Positions 30,463 to 41,700 of a stretch of 64,000 nt of DNA are shown in pieces. The notes under the pieces are model-generated. The model did not search any database, was not told where the DNA came from, and saw only the letters and a list, made by a program, of their open reading frames with translations. A program made the translations under genes and the position numbers. This DNA is from a bacterium SCSIO 12741 (GTDB lineage: Bacteria > Bacteroidota > Bacteroidia > Flavobacteriales_G > Salibacteraceae): positions 1,736,594 through 1,800,593 of the forward strand of contig CP073749.1 of NCBI GenBank assembly GCA_024398055.1, read 5' to 3'. The first letter of the stretch is position 1, and every line of letters starts with the position of its first letter.

Positions 30463-32808
30463 TTAGCGGGACCAATCCGGTTCATCAGAGAAGTCCGGAG
30501 TGCTATTACCATCTCCTCCACCATCACAATTCAAGTCCAGATTAATCGGCTCCTCAGGCTTTTCGAAATCGCCTTGGCTAATTTTCAAACTTTCGTCCTC
30601 GTAAGTTTTGTTCATGTAGTAGCCCCAGATCGGAAGCGCCATATTGGTTCCAGACCCCTTGCTCAAGTTAGAGAAGTGGATATCCCGATCGTCAGCCCCT
30701 ACCCAAACTCCAGTTACCAAATCCGGTGTAATTCCGATGAACCATCCATCCGAGTGGTCCTGAGTGGTTCCCGTTTTTCCAGCAATGGGCACATCAAATG
30801 GAATACCTCCGTAAGGGCGAATGGACTTGTCAAAACGCAATCGAATGGCGGTTCCACCTTTCTTCTTACCCAGGTCTGCACAGTAGTTGTATTGGGACAC
30901 ACCCTTCATCAACTCAAGCATTACATAGGCATTGCGTTCGCTCATCACGGTGTTTGATTTGCGATTAACCAGGTTGTTATAAATCTCGTTGCCGTCTTTG
31001 TCCACAATTCGGGTCACAAAAATGGGCTCCTGCCACTGACCTTTATTGGCCAGGGAAGAGTAGGCGCCAACCATTTCATAAAGCGATACCGTTGGAACTC
31101 CCAGGCACAAGGATGGCACAGGCTCCATTTCACTTTCAATACCCGCTTTTTTTACAAAATCGACCACCGCTTGTGGGCTTACCTGCTTCATAACCCAGGC
31201 AGTAATGGTGTTCATGGAATTGGCCAGTCCGTATTTTAAAGTAACGTCGTAGCCGTATTCTCTACCCGGGTTGTGAGGCGTCCAATCCTTCAACAGTTCG
31301 TATTCACCCTTCTCAAAAGTGTAGGGTACATTGGGTACTTCGTAGCAAGGGGAAAGTCCTTTGTCGATGATGGCCAGGGCGTAAACAAAGGGCTTGATCG
31401 TAGAGCCAATCTGTCTTTTTCCCTGCTGAACGTGATCGTAGGCAAAGTGCTTGTAGTTAATTCCGCCAACCCAAGCCTTAATGTAGCCCGTATGCGGATC
31501 CACGGACATCATACCGGCTTTAAGGAAGAATTTGTTGTAGCGAATATGCTCCCTTGGACTCATCACAGTATCAATTTCACCGCCCCAGGAAAAGACCTTC
31601 ATGGGCACTTTTGTATTGAATACTTTGTTGATTGAGTCTTGGGAAAGACCTTCTGCCTTTAGCTCTCGGTACAGGTCCGATCGTTTTACCGCACGGTTAA
31701 TTATGCGATCTATTCGAGCCTTGTCCACATCCCGAGCGAAGGGAGCATTGGGGCTTCTTTTTACATTGCTGGTAAAATCCTTTTGAAGTTCCGTGCCAAG
31801 GTGTTGGGTAACGGCATATTCTCCATAGCGCTGTAATCGTGAATCGAGGGTGGTAAATACCTTAAGTCCATCTCGGTATATGTTGTACGGATCACCATTC
31901 GGTTTGGCTATTTTGTAGTTGCCGTCAGCGTCTTTTTCTCGGAATATTTTCCCAAGATAGGCTCTAAGCGTTTCGCGGAAATAAGGAGCCATTCCTTCTT
32001 TGTGGTCCACCCGGCGATAATCCAGAATGATGGGTAATTGTTTCAACGAATCGTATTCCTGCTCGGTCAATTTTTCGTTTCGCACCATTTGCTTGAGCAC
32101 CACATTTCTGCGCTGGGTGGTCATCTCCAATCGTCTTCTGGGGTTGAATAGCGAAGGGTTCTTCGCCATACCCACCAGCATAGCTGATTCCTGGATGTTC
32201 AGTGAATCACAAGAAGTATTGAAATAGACCTGTGCTGCCGATTTAATACCTACCGCATTATTGATAAAGTCAAAGCGGTTGAGGTACATGGCCAGAATTT
32301 CGTCTTTGGTATAGTGGCGCTCCAGGCGAATGGCAATAATCCATTCCTTCAGTTTCTGAATCACAACTTTAAAGATGTTGCCCTTTTCCCGTTTGTGAAA
32401 CAGCATTTTGGCCAACTGCTGGGTAACCGTACTTGCACCACCCTTAGACCCCATGTAGGCGACAGCTCGGGTCAAACCACGAACGTCGATTCCCGAGTGG
32501 TCGTAATAGCGCTCATCCTCCGTAGCCACCAAGGCATCAATTACATAAGGTGAAATGTCTTTGTAGCTTACCTGTGAACGATTTTCCACAAAGTATTTTC
32601 CCAAAAGTCGACCATCGGCAGTGTACACTTCTGTAGCTTGGTTTGATTTGGGATTCTCCAATTGATCAAAAGTGGGGAGCTCGCCAAATACACCTAAAGA
32701 GATGAGGTAGAGAAATACAGCAAAAAAAATGATCGGGCTGATCAATAGGACCCAGAGGGTAATCAGTTGTTTTTTAAACGACTTTTTCTTCTCCTTTTTC
32801 ATAGGCAT
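30463..32808 (-). CDS. mrcA: Penicillin-binding protein 1A (bifunctional glycosyltransferase/transpeptidase)
   Basis: 781 residues. One N-terminal transmembrane helix (~17-40) anchors a periplasmic protein. The glycosyltransferase 51 domain has catalytic E97 in EDERYYDHSG and the GGASTVTQQLAK motif. The transpeptidase domain has the active-site S469 in STIK (469-472), SMN (531-533) and KTG (678-680). Together these polymerise and cross-link peptidoglycan from lipid II. Length and order are typical for class A PBPs. The C-terminal tail is acidic and poor in structure (GGGDGNSTPDFSDEPDW). Met1 (32808) or Met3 (32802) are equally possible starts. It stands alone; upstream lies the inverted-repeat region. 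Confidence 0.95.
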   Translation of the reverse strand: MPMKKEKKKSFKKQLITLWVLLISPIIFFAVFLYLISLGVFGELPTFDQLENPKSNQATEVYTADGRLLGKYFVENRSQVSYKDISPYVIDALVATEDERYYDHSGIDVRGLTRAVAYMGSKGGASTVTQQLAKMLFHKREKGNIFKVVIQKLKEWIIAIRLERHYTKDEILAMYLNRFDFINNAVGIKSAAQVYFNTSCDSLNIQESAMLVGMAKNPSLFNPRRRLEMTTQRRNVVLKQMVRNEKLTEQEYDSLKQLPIILDYRRVDHKEGMAPYFRETLRAYLGKIFREKDADGNYKIAKPNGDPYNIYRDGLKVFTTLDSRLQRYGEYAVTQHLGTELQKDFTSNVKRSPNAPFARDVDKARIDRIINRAVKRSDLYRELKAEGLSQDSINKVFNTKVPMKVFSWGGEIDTVMSPREHIRYNKFFLKAGMMSVDPHTGYIKAWVGGINYKHFAYDHVQQGKRQIGSTIKPFVYALAIIDKGLSPCYEVPNVPYTFEKGEYELLKDWTPHNPGREYGYDVTLKYGLANSMNTITAWVMKQVSPQAVVDFVKKAGIESEMEPVPSLCLGVPTVSLYEMVGAYSSLANKGQWQEPIFVTRIVDKDGNEIYNNLVNRKSNTVMSERNAYVMLELMKGVSQYNYCADLGKKKGGTAIRLRFDKSIRPYGGIPFDVPIAGKTGTTQDHSDGWFIGITPDLVTGVWVGADDRDIHFSNLSKGSGTNMALPIWGYYMNKTYEDESLKISQGDFEKPEEPINLDLNCDGGGDGNSTPDFSDEPDWSR

Positions 32809-32880
32809 AAATGACGGGGTAAAAGTAACTATTATGCCTGCCTGACACGAAACTAACTAAGAGGGTTATGAAATATGCGA

Positions 32881-33105
32881 TGTCAATACCGAAAAAAAGT
32901 TAAAACAGAGGCGAAATGTGAGATGCGAGGAACGAGAAGCGAGATGCGCGATAAATTCTGAATTCCGAATTTTGAAGGTTGATGATTCAAGATTATCCGC
33001 GGTGATCGCTTCGCTCTGAGTTGAAAATTCAAAACCCTCGCATCTCGTCTCTCTACTCCCGTCCCTGAAACAAATCTCGCTTCTCGCCTCTCGCTTCTGA
33101 GAAAT
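32881..33105. repeat. Intergenic element with reiterated GAGATGCGAG / CTCGCTTCTC inverted motifs
   Basis: In the 410-base gap between mrcA and the next gene. GAGATGCGAGG (32920-32930) has its exact complement at 33036-33046, and CGAGAAGCGAGA (32933-32944) has its complement at 33075-33086. Further related pieces (GAGGCGAAA, CTCGCCTCTCGCTTCTGAG) surround them, with an AT-rich TTCTGAATTCCGAATTTTGAAG core. No ORF is credible here. It looks like a small non-coding interspersed palindromic element; single AGATGCGAGG-like pieces recur at 59869-59878 and near 63360. Confidence 0.6.
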
Positions 33106-33193
33106 AAGTCACCCAGCAGACCAAACCCTTCGCTTGCCAAGTTGTTAAGTACGTGGTTATGACTCATTCCAAGGTAGTTTGCTCTTCGGAATA

Positions 33194-33201
33194 TATATTT
33201 G
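33194..33201 (+). promoter_or_regulatory. TAnnTTTG promoter -7 box candidate
   Basis: TATATTTG, an exact match to TAnnTTTG, lies 17 bases before the ATG at 33219. Confidence 0.4.
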
Positions 33202-33218
33202 ACCACTAATTTTTAAGT

Positions 33219-36200
33219 ATGACATATAGGGGGATTAAATTGGCGACTCTATGCCTTTTAGCATGGGGAATCGCCTGGGGACAATCAGCGCAAAACGATA
33301 CAGCAACTACACCTTACTGGGTGGATATGATGCAAGATGCTAATGGTAATTTCTACCAGACGCAGCGAGCATTTTACCAGTATTGGGATGGCCGCAGCCG
33401 GGATAAGGCTGATGGTTTTAAGCCGTTTAAGCGCTGGGAATGGTTTATGCAATATGAAATCAATCCCGATGGGTCCTATATCTCCGCAGATCAAACAGCA
33501 CGCGAAGTACGTGCGTTTAGAAAAAAATATGGTCAGCCTTCGGTAAGCAAATTTGCTGCGGTTTCAGGTCCTTCTACCTGGGAAGCGTTAGGCCCATTGG
33601 TTTTGCCAGTGGCCAGCTCGGGTCAGCCAAATGGAATGGGACGGGTAAATTGCATCGCAGTGCACCCTCAACATGATTCCACTTTGTTCATTGGATCCCC
33701 TAACGGTGGTATCTGGCGTTCATACGACTTAGGGAAAACCTGGGCCAGTAACACCGATACCAATTTCATCATGCAGGTGTCTTCTATTGTTTTTGATACC
33801 AAATCTCCCAACACGGTTTATGCCGGAACTGGAGATAGAGATGCCGGAGCTCGTTCTCCTCGCGGAGTGATGAAGAGTACCGACGGCGGATTGCACTGGA
33901 CGCTTTCCAATACCGGAATGGGTAATAAGGTTGTGGGTATGATGATTATGGATCCTAATCACCCGGATACGATCGTTGCGGCTACCAGTGGTGGAATTTA
34001 TAAAACCACAAATGGTGGCGCCAATTGGTCTCGTCGTTCAAGCGGCGGTCACTTCAAAGACATTGTAAGCCAGCCTGGAAACTTTCAGGTTCAGTACGCC
34101 ACCAGTTCTGGAGTGTTTTTCCGCTCTACCGATGGTGGTGATTCCTGGCAATCCGTTACCAGTGGACTGCCTGGAGGTGTTCGAGGAGCCATTGCCGTAA
34201 CTCCTGCTGATAGCAATTACGTGTATTTCATTCTAACGAATCAGCGTAGCTTCAAAGGACTTTACTTCTCTCAAGATGCCGGACAAACCTTTGTAAACCA
34301 TTCTACCTCTCCCAACATTATGGACTACAGTACTACCGGAAGTGGTACAGGAGGTCAGGCCTGGTACGATTTGGATATTGCTGCTGACCCTAAAAATGCC
34401 AATACCATTTACGTGGGTGGGGTAAACATCTTTAAATCCACTAACCAGGGAAGAAACTGGCAAATAAACGCCCACTGGACAGGAAGCGGTGGAGCACCAG
34501 CTGTTCATGCAGATCAGCACTTTTTGGAATTTAATCCGAATGGGGATCGCTTACTCGTTGGAAACGATGGGGAGTGTACTACACCGAAAATGGCGGAAAC
34601 AATTACACCAACATCAGTAGTGGTTTGGTGATTTCCGAAATCTATAAAATTGGACAGGCGACTTTCCGTGAGAACCGTGCTATGTGTGGTTATCAGGACA
34701 ACGGTTCTACCGTGTATCGGGGACCTGGAGACTGGGCTACCGAAATTGGTGGTGATGGAATGGAGTGTGCGGTAGATCCAACTGACGCCAACTACATGTA
34801 TGGTGAATTGTACTACGGAGCTATTCGTCGTTCGACCAATGGGGGAAGAACCTTTGGATCCATTACCAATGGTATTTCCGATCAAGGTGCCTGGGTTACT
34901 CCTTTTATGATTGATGAGGACAATCCCAACATCATGTTTGTAGGTATGGGAAGCGTTTGGAGAACAACGAACTTAAAGGCTTCCAGTCGTAACTCCATTT
35001 CTTGGAGAGATATTGGAGGAAACATCGGCTCCAGCAACAGTACCTTTAGTGTATTGGAGCAGAGTGAAGCAGATCCCAACGTGGTTTATGCCGCTCGTGG
35101 TGATGGCCGTTTGTTCCGCACAGATAATGCTCGGGCCTCCAGTCCAACTTGGACGGACTTGACTTCCGGAATGCCTTCTTCAGGTGCTCCATCCGATTTG
35201 GAAGCTCACCCATGGGATCCAGACGTTATTTACATGACCAAATCTACTCGTGTATATGTATCGACCAACAAAGGTCAAAGTTGGACCAATATTTCGGGCA
35301 ACTTGCCAGGAGTAGCGCTTCGAACCATTGTTTACGATCGTTTTAGCCAGGGAGGCCTATTTGTAGGTGGAACCCCTGGAGTTTATTACATCGACTCATC
35401 TATGACTCAATGGACAGGATATTCCGATGGTCTTCCGGGAGATGTTTCCGTGACCGAATTGGAGATATTCTACGATACCATTGCTCCGGCCAACAGCCGA
35501 TTGAGAGCTGGAACCTACGGACGCGGAATGTGGAGTGCACCTCTATTTGATATTGGATCTCGTGCTCCAGAAGTGAAACTCTATGGTGATACGGGATACC
35601 ACTGTATGCAAAACCCATTGAAGTTTTTTGCGGATTCTTCCGAAAATGCAACTTCCTGGAATTGGAGCTTTAGCCCCGCTTCTGTGAATTTTGTTTCCGG
35701 AACCACGGCAGCTTCTGAAAACATTGAAGTAAACTTTACTCAGCCTGGATTCTACAGCGTTACCTTGATTGTGTCTAACTACTACGGAGAGGACACCATT
35801 ACTTACCAAAATGCAGTTCATGTAGATTCAGGATACCTGGCAAACTGTGTAACAACCACACAAGCAACCTCAGCTACTCAGCGAGGCATCAGCAATGTGT
35901 CGTTAGCAGGTATGATGAATATGACCGCGACCTTCGATGGCACCAATTCAAATCACGACTACAGCTGTAATAAGGTAGCTCACCTCGAGCCATCCACTCA
36001 GTATACTTTGAGTGTGACAACCAGTTCTCAGGCTGAATTCGTAGAAGTATACATCGACTACAACGGTGATGGAGATTTTACGGATGCTGGTGAAAACATT
36101 TTGTCCCTGACTCAGGGTGTAGGAATGCGTTCTGGAAGCTTTACCACTCCATCGAGTCCTATGACAAACAAAGCTTTGAGAATGCGGGTAATTTCAGATC

Positions 36201-37525
36201 CTGCAGCTATTTCTCAACCTTGCCAGGCCCTTACCCAGGGAGAGTCTGAAGACTATGGCATTTTCTTTAATGAGCCAAGTGGAACAGTGGTTATGAGTGA
36301 CACATTGGTTTGTCCAAAAACGCCAGTATGGATCTCTTTGGACCCGGATGGAAAAACGGACGGCGTAACCTGGAACTTTGGTGCTGATGCTCAGCCTCAA
36401 ACCGGTATGGGCATCGATCCGATTGAAGTGTCCTACGGTAGATATGGAACCAAGTACATCACAGCCACCATCAACGGTGTGGTTACGGTAGTGGATTCCA
36501 TCGAAATCGTAAGAGCACCTACAGCTGACTTGATGATCGATTCGACTCAGAGCAGCTTGTGTGACGGAGGCCATATGTTGTTGACCGTTCCGGGTAACAC
36601 TGGAATTCCAACGACCTACACCTGGTTCCGCAACGGAATCGTTCAGACTTCAGCCACCGATTCTTTCTGGTTGGAAAGCAACTTGAATTTCTTCCTTACC
36701 AATGAATACCGGGTAGTGGCCAACGGAAATGGATGTATCGATACTTCCGATATCATCACCACCAAGCCATTTGCAAGCCCTGTAAGCTGGGTCAACGTAC
36801 CGATGAAAGCCATGTGTTTAGCCGGAAACGAATTTGAATTTGAAGATATCAGTCTTTTGTCAGAAGGCACCTTGAGCCGTACTTGGTACTTGGGAGATGG
36901 GTCCACTTCCACACAAGAGGATGTGAAACACAGCTATTCATCGTCAGGCGTTTATACCGTTAAATTGGTTTCCTCCTCAGAAAAAGGGTGTATGGATTCA
37001 ACTACGGTTACCGTGACGGTTCAACCTTCTCCTGATGCTGGATTCAGCTTCGTTCAAAAGAGTCGAAACAAGTACGATTTCGCACCACATGACGTAACGC
37101 TTAAATCGTATTACTGGGAGTTTGGAGATGGAGATACCTCTACTCGAATGACTCCAACGCATGAGTACGCCACAGCTGGATCGTTCAACGTTAAGCTTAC
37201 CGTAGAAAACCTGGAAAATTGTGATGACACGCTTTCTCAAAAAGTGGATGTGGAGCAGGAATTGGGTCTTGAAGAAGGCTCCGTAGCTGGACTGTTCCGG
37301 GTATTCCCTAATCCGTCTCACGGCAACTTCAACTTGTCATTCGACCTATCTGGTGACTACGAGTTGTCCTTGTACAACGCTTTAGGTCAAGTGGAATGGC
37401 AGGAAAGTGTATCCGTAATTTCGGGAGAAGTAATTCAGAAAACCTGGACTGTTCCTGGATGGTATGTACTTCGAGTAGTAGATGCTGAAGGCAATGGACA
37501 GCAGGTTAGATTGGAAATCCAATAA
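33219..37525 (+). CDS. VPS10-type propeller/PKD/GEVED T9SS-secreted protein, interrupted by a -1 frameshift
   Basis: Two overlapping frames form one protein of about 1435 residues. The first runs from ATG 33219 (signal peptide GIKLATLCLLAWGIAWGQ) and ends out of frame at 34631; the second carries on to 37525. The switch lies at the GGGG run 34569-34572: a fifth G joins LLVGNDGG directly to VYYTENGGNNYTN. Domains: sortilin/VPS10-like ten-bladed propeller with Asp-box motifs (STDGGLHWTLS, TTNGGANWSRR, STDGGDSWQSV), a PKD-like domain (~SWNWSFSPASVNF), a GEVED domain (EVYIDYNGDGDFTDAGEN to GESEDYGIFF), two further PKD domains (TWYLGDGSTSTQEDVKHSYS; YYWEFGDGDTSTRMTPTHEY) and a type A T9SS tail (FRVFPNPSHGNFNLSF). 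A paralogue is at 47287. The function is likely surface binding; sialidase activity is not implied by Asp boxes alone. Confidence 0.87.
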
Positions 37526-37542
37526 AAAATAAGAATGTCTAT

Positions 37543-37588
37543 CCACCGCTCAGGGTGCTGCTTTCAAACGGCACTCTGAGTTAGGTGG
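37543..37588 (+). terminator. Strong hairpin after the VPS10 gene, possible terminator
   Basis: CTCAGGGTGC (37549-37558) pairs with GCACTCTGAG (37571-37580, one G-U wobble), extended by CCACC/GGTGG. No T-run follows, so it may act as an RNA 3' end stabiliser or a weak terminator. Confidence 0.5.
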
Positions 37589-37700
37589 CATGACAAAAGA
37601 TTCTCTTCTCAACCCTTATCATCACCAACCAAATTCTTACCCTTACATGTCACATTTTGTCGCCGACAACCAACGAAATATCCTGAAAATCTAACAGTTA

Positions 37701-37733
37701 TTGAAAAATCATAATAGAATTCCATTATATTTG
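37701..37733 (+). promoter_or_regulatory. marR promoter (-33 TTG, -7 TATATTTG)
   Basis: TATATTTG (37726-37733) matches TAnnTTTG, with TTG at 37701-37703 about 22 bases upstream. The predicted start of transcription falls near 37740, directly in front of the palindromic operator that covers the marR start codon. Confidence 0.55.
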
Positions 37734-37743
37734 TACATTAATT

Positions 37744-37757
37744 ATTGACATATCAAT
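37744..37757. promoter_or_regulatory. Palindromic MarR operator overlapping the marR start codon
   Basis: ATTGACATATCAAT, a near-perfect 14-bp palindrome (one central-pair mismatch). It lies downstream of the promoter box and its last two bases are the first two of the ATG, an arrangement expected for autorepression. The same site recurs at 38210-38223. Confidence 0.7.
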
Positions 37758-38193
37758 GAATAAAGAGCCCGAGTTAGAAGGAGTCATCTATTTTTTAATG
37801 GATAAAGCGCTGAGACGTTCCAAGCGTTTCTCATTGAGGTTCTTCGAAGAGCATGGCATTACCATGACCATTGATCAATGGGTAGCTTTGCGAAAGATAA
37901 ACGAGAGCGATCAAATTAGTCAGATTGAATTGGCTCAGGCGATTGATAAGGATGCGGCTTCGCTGACCCGTATCCTGGATATTCTGGAGAAGCGAAATTG
38001 GGTGCAGCGCCTTCGAAATCCGGGCGATCGGCGTCGATTCGACCTGGCCCTTACCCGAGAAGGAGAAAAGGTGGCAAAACAAGCCTATGAAGTAGTTAAG
38101 CAAATTCGGGAAATTGGGGTAAAGGGCGTTTCATCGTCCGATTTGGAGGCTGCCATGCGGGTGATGCGGGCTATCGATAAAAACATGGAATAA
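37756..38193 (+). CDS. MarR-family transcriptional regulator
   Basis: 145 residues, the usual MarR length. Winged helix-turn-helix at ~40-105: IDQWVALRKI, then SQIELAQAIDKDAASLTRIL (recognition helix) and the wing RLRNPGDRRRFDLALTREG, which carries the family's conserved D-R-R wing. The flanking helices (1-35, 110-145) make the dimer interface. MarR proteins are homodimeric repressors released by small phenolic ligands or oxidation; there is no cysteine in this protein, so a ligand-binding rather than thiol-redox mechanism is more likely. It probably regulates itself and the DOMON gene through the matching palindromes at 37744 and 38210. Confidence 0.92.
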   Translation: MNKEPELEGVIYFLMDKALRRSKRFSLRFFEEHGITMTIDQWVALRKINESDQISQIELAQAIDKDAASLTRILDILEKRNWVQRLRNPGDRRRFDLALTREGEKVAKQAYEVVKQIREIGVKGVSSSDLEAAMRVMRAIDKNME

Positions 38194-38209
38194 AAAATTT
38201 ACCCAAATC

Positions 38210-38223
38210 ATTGATATATCAAT
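38210..38223. promoter_or_regulatory. Second MarR operator, upstream of the DOMON gene
   Basis: ATTGATATATCAAT, a perfect 14-bp palindrome differing by one base from the site at the marR start. It lies 12 bases before the ATG at 38236. Confidence 0.7.
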
Positions 38224-38235
38224 TAAATAAAAACG

Positions 38236-38763
38236 ATGAAAGCAACAGGCATTTTGGTTCTGTTTTGTTCCGTCATCTTCGGTTGGCAAATGCATGAGCA
38301 GGATCTTCATAAAGAGTACCAACAGGTCATCTCCAGCGGCATGGTTTTTCGCTGGAAAGTAGAGAACGATTCGCTCCGGGTAAAATTGAGGGCACCCACT
38401 TCGGGTTGGCTGGCGGTTGGCTTCAATCGGCAATCTGGAATAGTGGGGAGTGCCTTGATCATGGGGGCCAATCGAGATGGGGTATCTCAGGTAGAAGAGC
38501 AGTTTGTGATCGGTCCGCAACAGCACCCTCCAGTATCCAAATTGGGAAGTGCAACCAGCATCGCCGAGGCAATATGCGTGGAAAAAAATGGCGTTTCCGA
38601 AATGACTTTTTGCTTACCCCTTCAAGCCCAGGACAAATGGCATTGTGACCTTCAATCTTCAGGCCCCATTTACGTGGCCTTGGCCTACAGCCGAGAAGAC
38701 GATTTCGACCATCATTCGGCGGTTAGAACCGAAGTTAAAATCACACTTAAGAAAGAAGATTAA
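38236..38763 (+). CDS. Secreted DOMON-domain-like protein
   Basis: 175 residues. Signal peptide ~1-17 (MKATGILVLFCSVIFGW). The body resembles a DOMON domain: GMVFRWKVENDSLRVKLRAPTS is followed by GWLAVGFN, the hallmark W.A.GF strand, then ALIMGANRDG, the GPQQHPPV segment and a final YVALAYSREDDFDHHS. Eukaryotic and bacterial DOMON domains bind heme or sugars; the heme-ligand Met and His cannot be assigned reliably here, although IMG and DHHS are candidates. It sits 42 bases after marR on the same strand with its own operator copy, so it is the likely MarR target. Convergent with the AsmA-like gene. Confidence 0.75.
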   Translation: MKATGILVLFCSVIFGWQMHEQDLHKEYQQVISSGMVFRWKVENDSLRVKLRAPTSGWLAVGFNRQSGIVGSALIMGANRDGVSQVEEQFVIGPQQHPPVSKLGSATSIAEAICVEKNGVSEMTFCLPLQAQDKWHCDLQSSGPIYVALAYSREDDFDHHSAVRTEVKITLKKED

Positions 38764-38769
38764 TGGAGG

Positions 38770-41700
38770 CTATTCAGGAGTAGTGGGTGAAGCCTCTCCA
38801 GATTCCTCCTCTTCTTCATCCTCTCGTCGGCGAATGGCTCTTTCGCGGCGTAACTGTTCCTTTTTAACCTTGCGGATGTACTTGCGGTTACTACGCACTC
38901 CCACACTACTAACCACGCCACTCATGGCACTTTTGGTGAGGTAGTCAAAAATGACCCGGGTGGTATCTCGAACGTAGTAAATGTCCCCTTTTTTAGTGAT
39001 GAAGAGGTGCGGGTTTTTGGTGTTTACAATCTGATTGGCAAGGAAGGATTTCATGGCCAATCCCATCCCTTTGTGTTCCGGATTTTTGCGGTTAAGGAAT
39101 TCCACATGTAGGTTTTCATACAACAGCCGCATGTTGCCAATACTGTATTCATCGTTGGACCGGAAAGAAGCTTCAGATTCATTCACCTGACCCGATTTGA
39201 TGCGGATAAATGCCGTGTGCTCCGTAAACGGATTGAGCGAAGTGGCATCAAAGGCTCCAATGGTGGCGTCGGTAGTATAGGTGCCCATGGAATCGCTGAG
39301 GTCAAATCGAATGACGGCTTCAATCAGCCCTTCTCCCATGAGTTTAGTCGAGGCCACGGCTTGCATGGTTCCATTTTTTTCGATGAGCTTAGGGTCATTG
39401 GTGATGTTGGATACCGTTCCTTTCAAATCGGTCAAGATGATTTTACCAGGTTTCACGCCATTCTTACTTAGCTGCATGTGGGTAACAACCCCTCCTTTAA
39501 GTTCGGCAGAGTCTACCTGAACGGTTAAAGGAAGTCGCTGTAATCCGGGTACAGGAAGCGCCATATTTCGCTCGATCATACCGAGGCGCTTGTCCTTAAA
39601 GTTTCGAATCCAAAGGCTGTCTGCTGAAACGAGTTCGGCCCTGAATTCTTGATCATACAAGAGCTTTTTGGTTTGCAGTCCGCTTACCTTAACCCGGTTG
39701 AGGTACATTTCCAATCGACTCTTTTCCCATCCGGCTACCTGCCCAAATTCAAAAATTCCGTAGTTCGGATCTAAACGGATTCCTTCGAGTAGCAATTCCT
39801 CACTTCGGGTGTTTAGGTTAAAGCTGTCCAGGTGAAGGTTGAAGTAGTCCTTAAGTACATCATGGCGGAAGTCACCGAAGCTGATTTTCAAGGCATCGAA
39901 TTGCGGCAATTTTGACTCGCCACTGGGGTCCAGGGCCAGGTCGTTTCCATCTACATGCAAGTGGTTGATTCGAATGGCATCCCGGGTGGTGTCGTCGAAG
40001 TGCCAGGTGATGAATCCTTTTTCCAGTTTCAGCTCTTGCAGCAATAGCTTATCCACGGCCAGGGAGTCTTGTTCGAAACCGCGATCCACGTCCAACTCCC
40101 GGCTAACGGTTTCCGAATTACGGTGAAATTGGGTAATATCCAATATGGGGTTGGTCAAATGCAGACGATCCAATTTTAGGCGACCATTTTTTCGAGCCTC
40201 ATAGAGTCGGAGACCTTCCATTTCAAGCCCGGGCACTGTAGTTTCTACATAAAATCTTCGTTCACCCGATTTTCCATCCTTCACCAGGTACCCAAAGCGG
40301 GTGTTGCTCAATTTGAGGTAATGGTTTTCTGTGGAGTAGAAGAGTTCATCCAAATTCAAGTAATCGGTGCTATCCGGAAAAACTTGTTGGATTCCATAGG
40401 CCCGCATGGTAAAATCCTTGGCATAAAACAGGTTTTTGTCGCTGTGATTGATGTTTCGATTCACCTCAAATCCCTGGGAGGTAATGTCGTATTGGTCAAT
40501 GGTGAGCAACCAGTTTTTCTTGGGATCTTTTTGGCTGTGAATACGGGCCTTCAAATTGGCATTTTCAAGACTTAGGGCATCATAACTCAGGCGTTCAATC
40601 CCGGTTACATCCTCCAGCCATTGGTGCAGTTCAAACAGGTTTTTACCCCCCTGAGCTTTCCCTCCGGTAAACAGATCGACTTCTAAATCGGCTTCGCAAA
40701 AATGGATTTCCCCGGATTGAATGGTATCCAGAGCGGTATTGGTTCCGGCAAATAGCGTTTCGAAGTTGGCATAACCGATTCGGGCTTTCACCAAAGGATG
40801 GGAGGAGTCTCCCCGAATTCCCCGCAAGGGATTAATACGGATGTTATCGAGGTAAAAAAGAGAATCCTGTTTGGAGTAAGTACATCTTCCTGTTCGCAAG
40901 CGATGCCGTCGGTTGTCGATCAAGATATTCGACTGATCAAAGGAAATGCCGAGGTTGTGAATGGACCAGTCGAGTGGCTTTCCATCTTCTTTGGCAAACT
41001 GAGTTACTCCCGACTCAATGTCCACGCCCTTTATGAACTGTTCCACCCGGTTTCGATAGGTCCGTTTGTAGTAGCCATCAATCACTTCCAGGCTATCGGT
41101 GGAGAGGGCCAAAAAGGGTAATTCAAGGGATCCGGATTTCTTTTGTCGGATGGAATCCCGAATTTCTAAACGCGGTTCTACCAACCGAATGGAGCCGAAT
41201 TTTTTGGTTGAATCCCGAAGGAGTCCTGCCGGATTTTCCACTTTAATTTGTACCTCAGGAAAGTTCAAATTCAGCGAACGGTATTTGTCCTCAACAGCGT
41301 ATTGAAGACCATAGGTATAAAACTGCTCTTTGTTTTTGTCATACCCTACCTGGCCCCAGGAGAGTCCTTCGATAACTCCTGGAATGGTAAGTTCGGCTTT
41401 CCCTGCATCCAGGCTCGTTTTCTGCAACCAATATTCCGGTTTTACCTGATTGGAAAGGAAGTCGTTGAGCGACAAATCTTCAAGCCATAAATTCAACTTG
41501 TTCAATTCACCAAATTTCTCGCTCGGCACTCGGGCATTGCGTACCTCCAACTTTCCCCGATCTACCTGTAGCATGCGGCAGAGCAACGTGTCAATGGGCA
41601 AAAATTCGGTGGAAGGTCGTCGCTTTTTACGAACGCTATCGGGCAGATTAAAGAAGCTGGTGTCTATGGCCATCCGTACCCAGGGTTGGTCTAGCTTGAT

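Noticed and set aside
34574-37525. Separate 983-residue gene starting at 34574
   Set aside because: It begins in the middle of a propeller blade, has no signal peptide, and joins the preceding frame after adding one G.
33219-37525. Sialidase function for the Asp-box propeller proteins (also 47287)
   Set aside because: Asp boxes and the propeller fit the VPS10/sortilin type; the sialidase Arg triad and FRIP motif are not seen.
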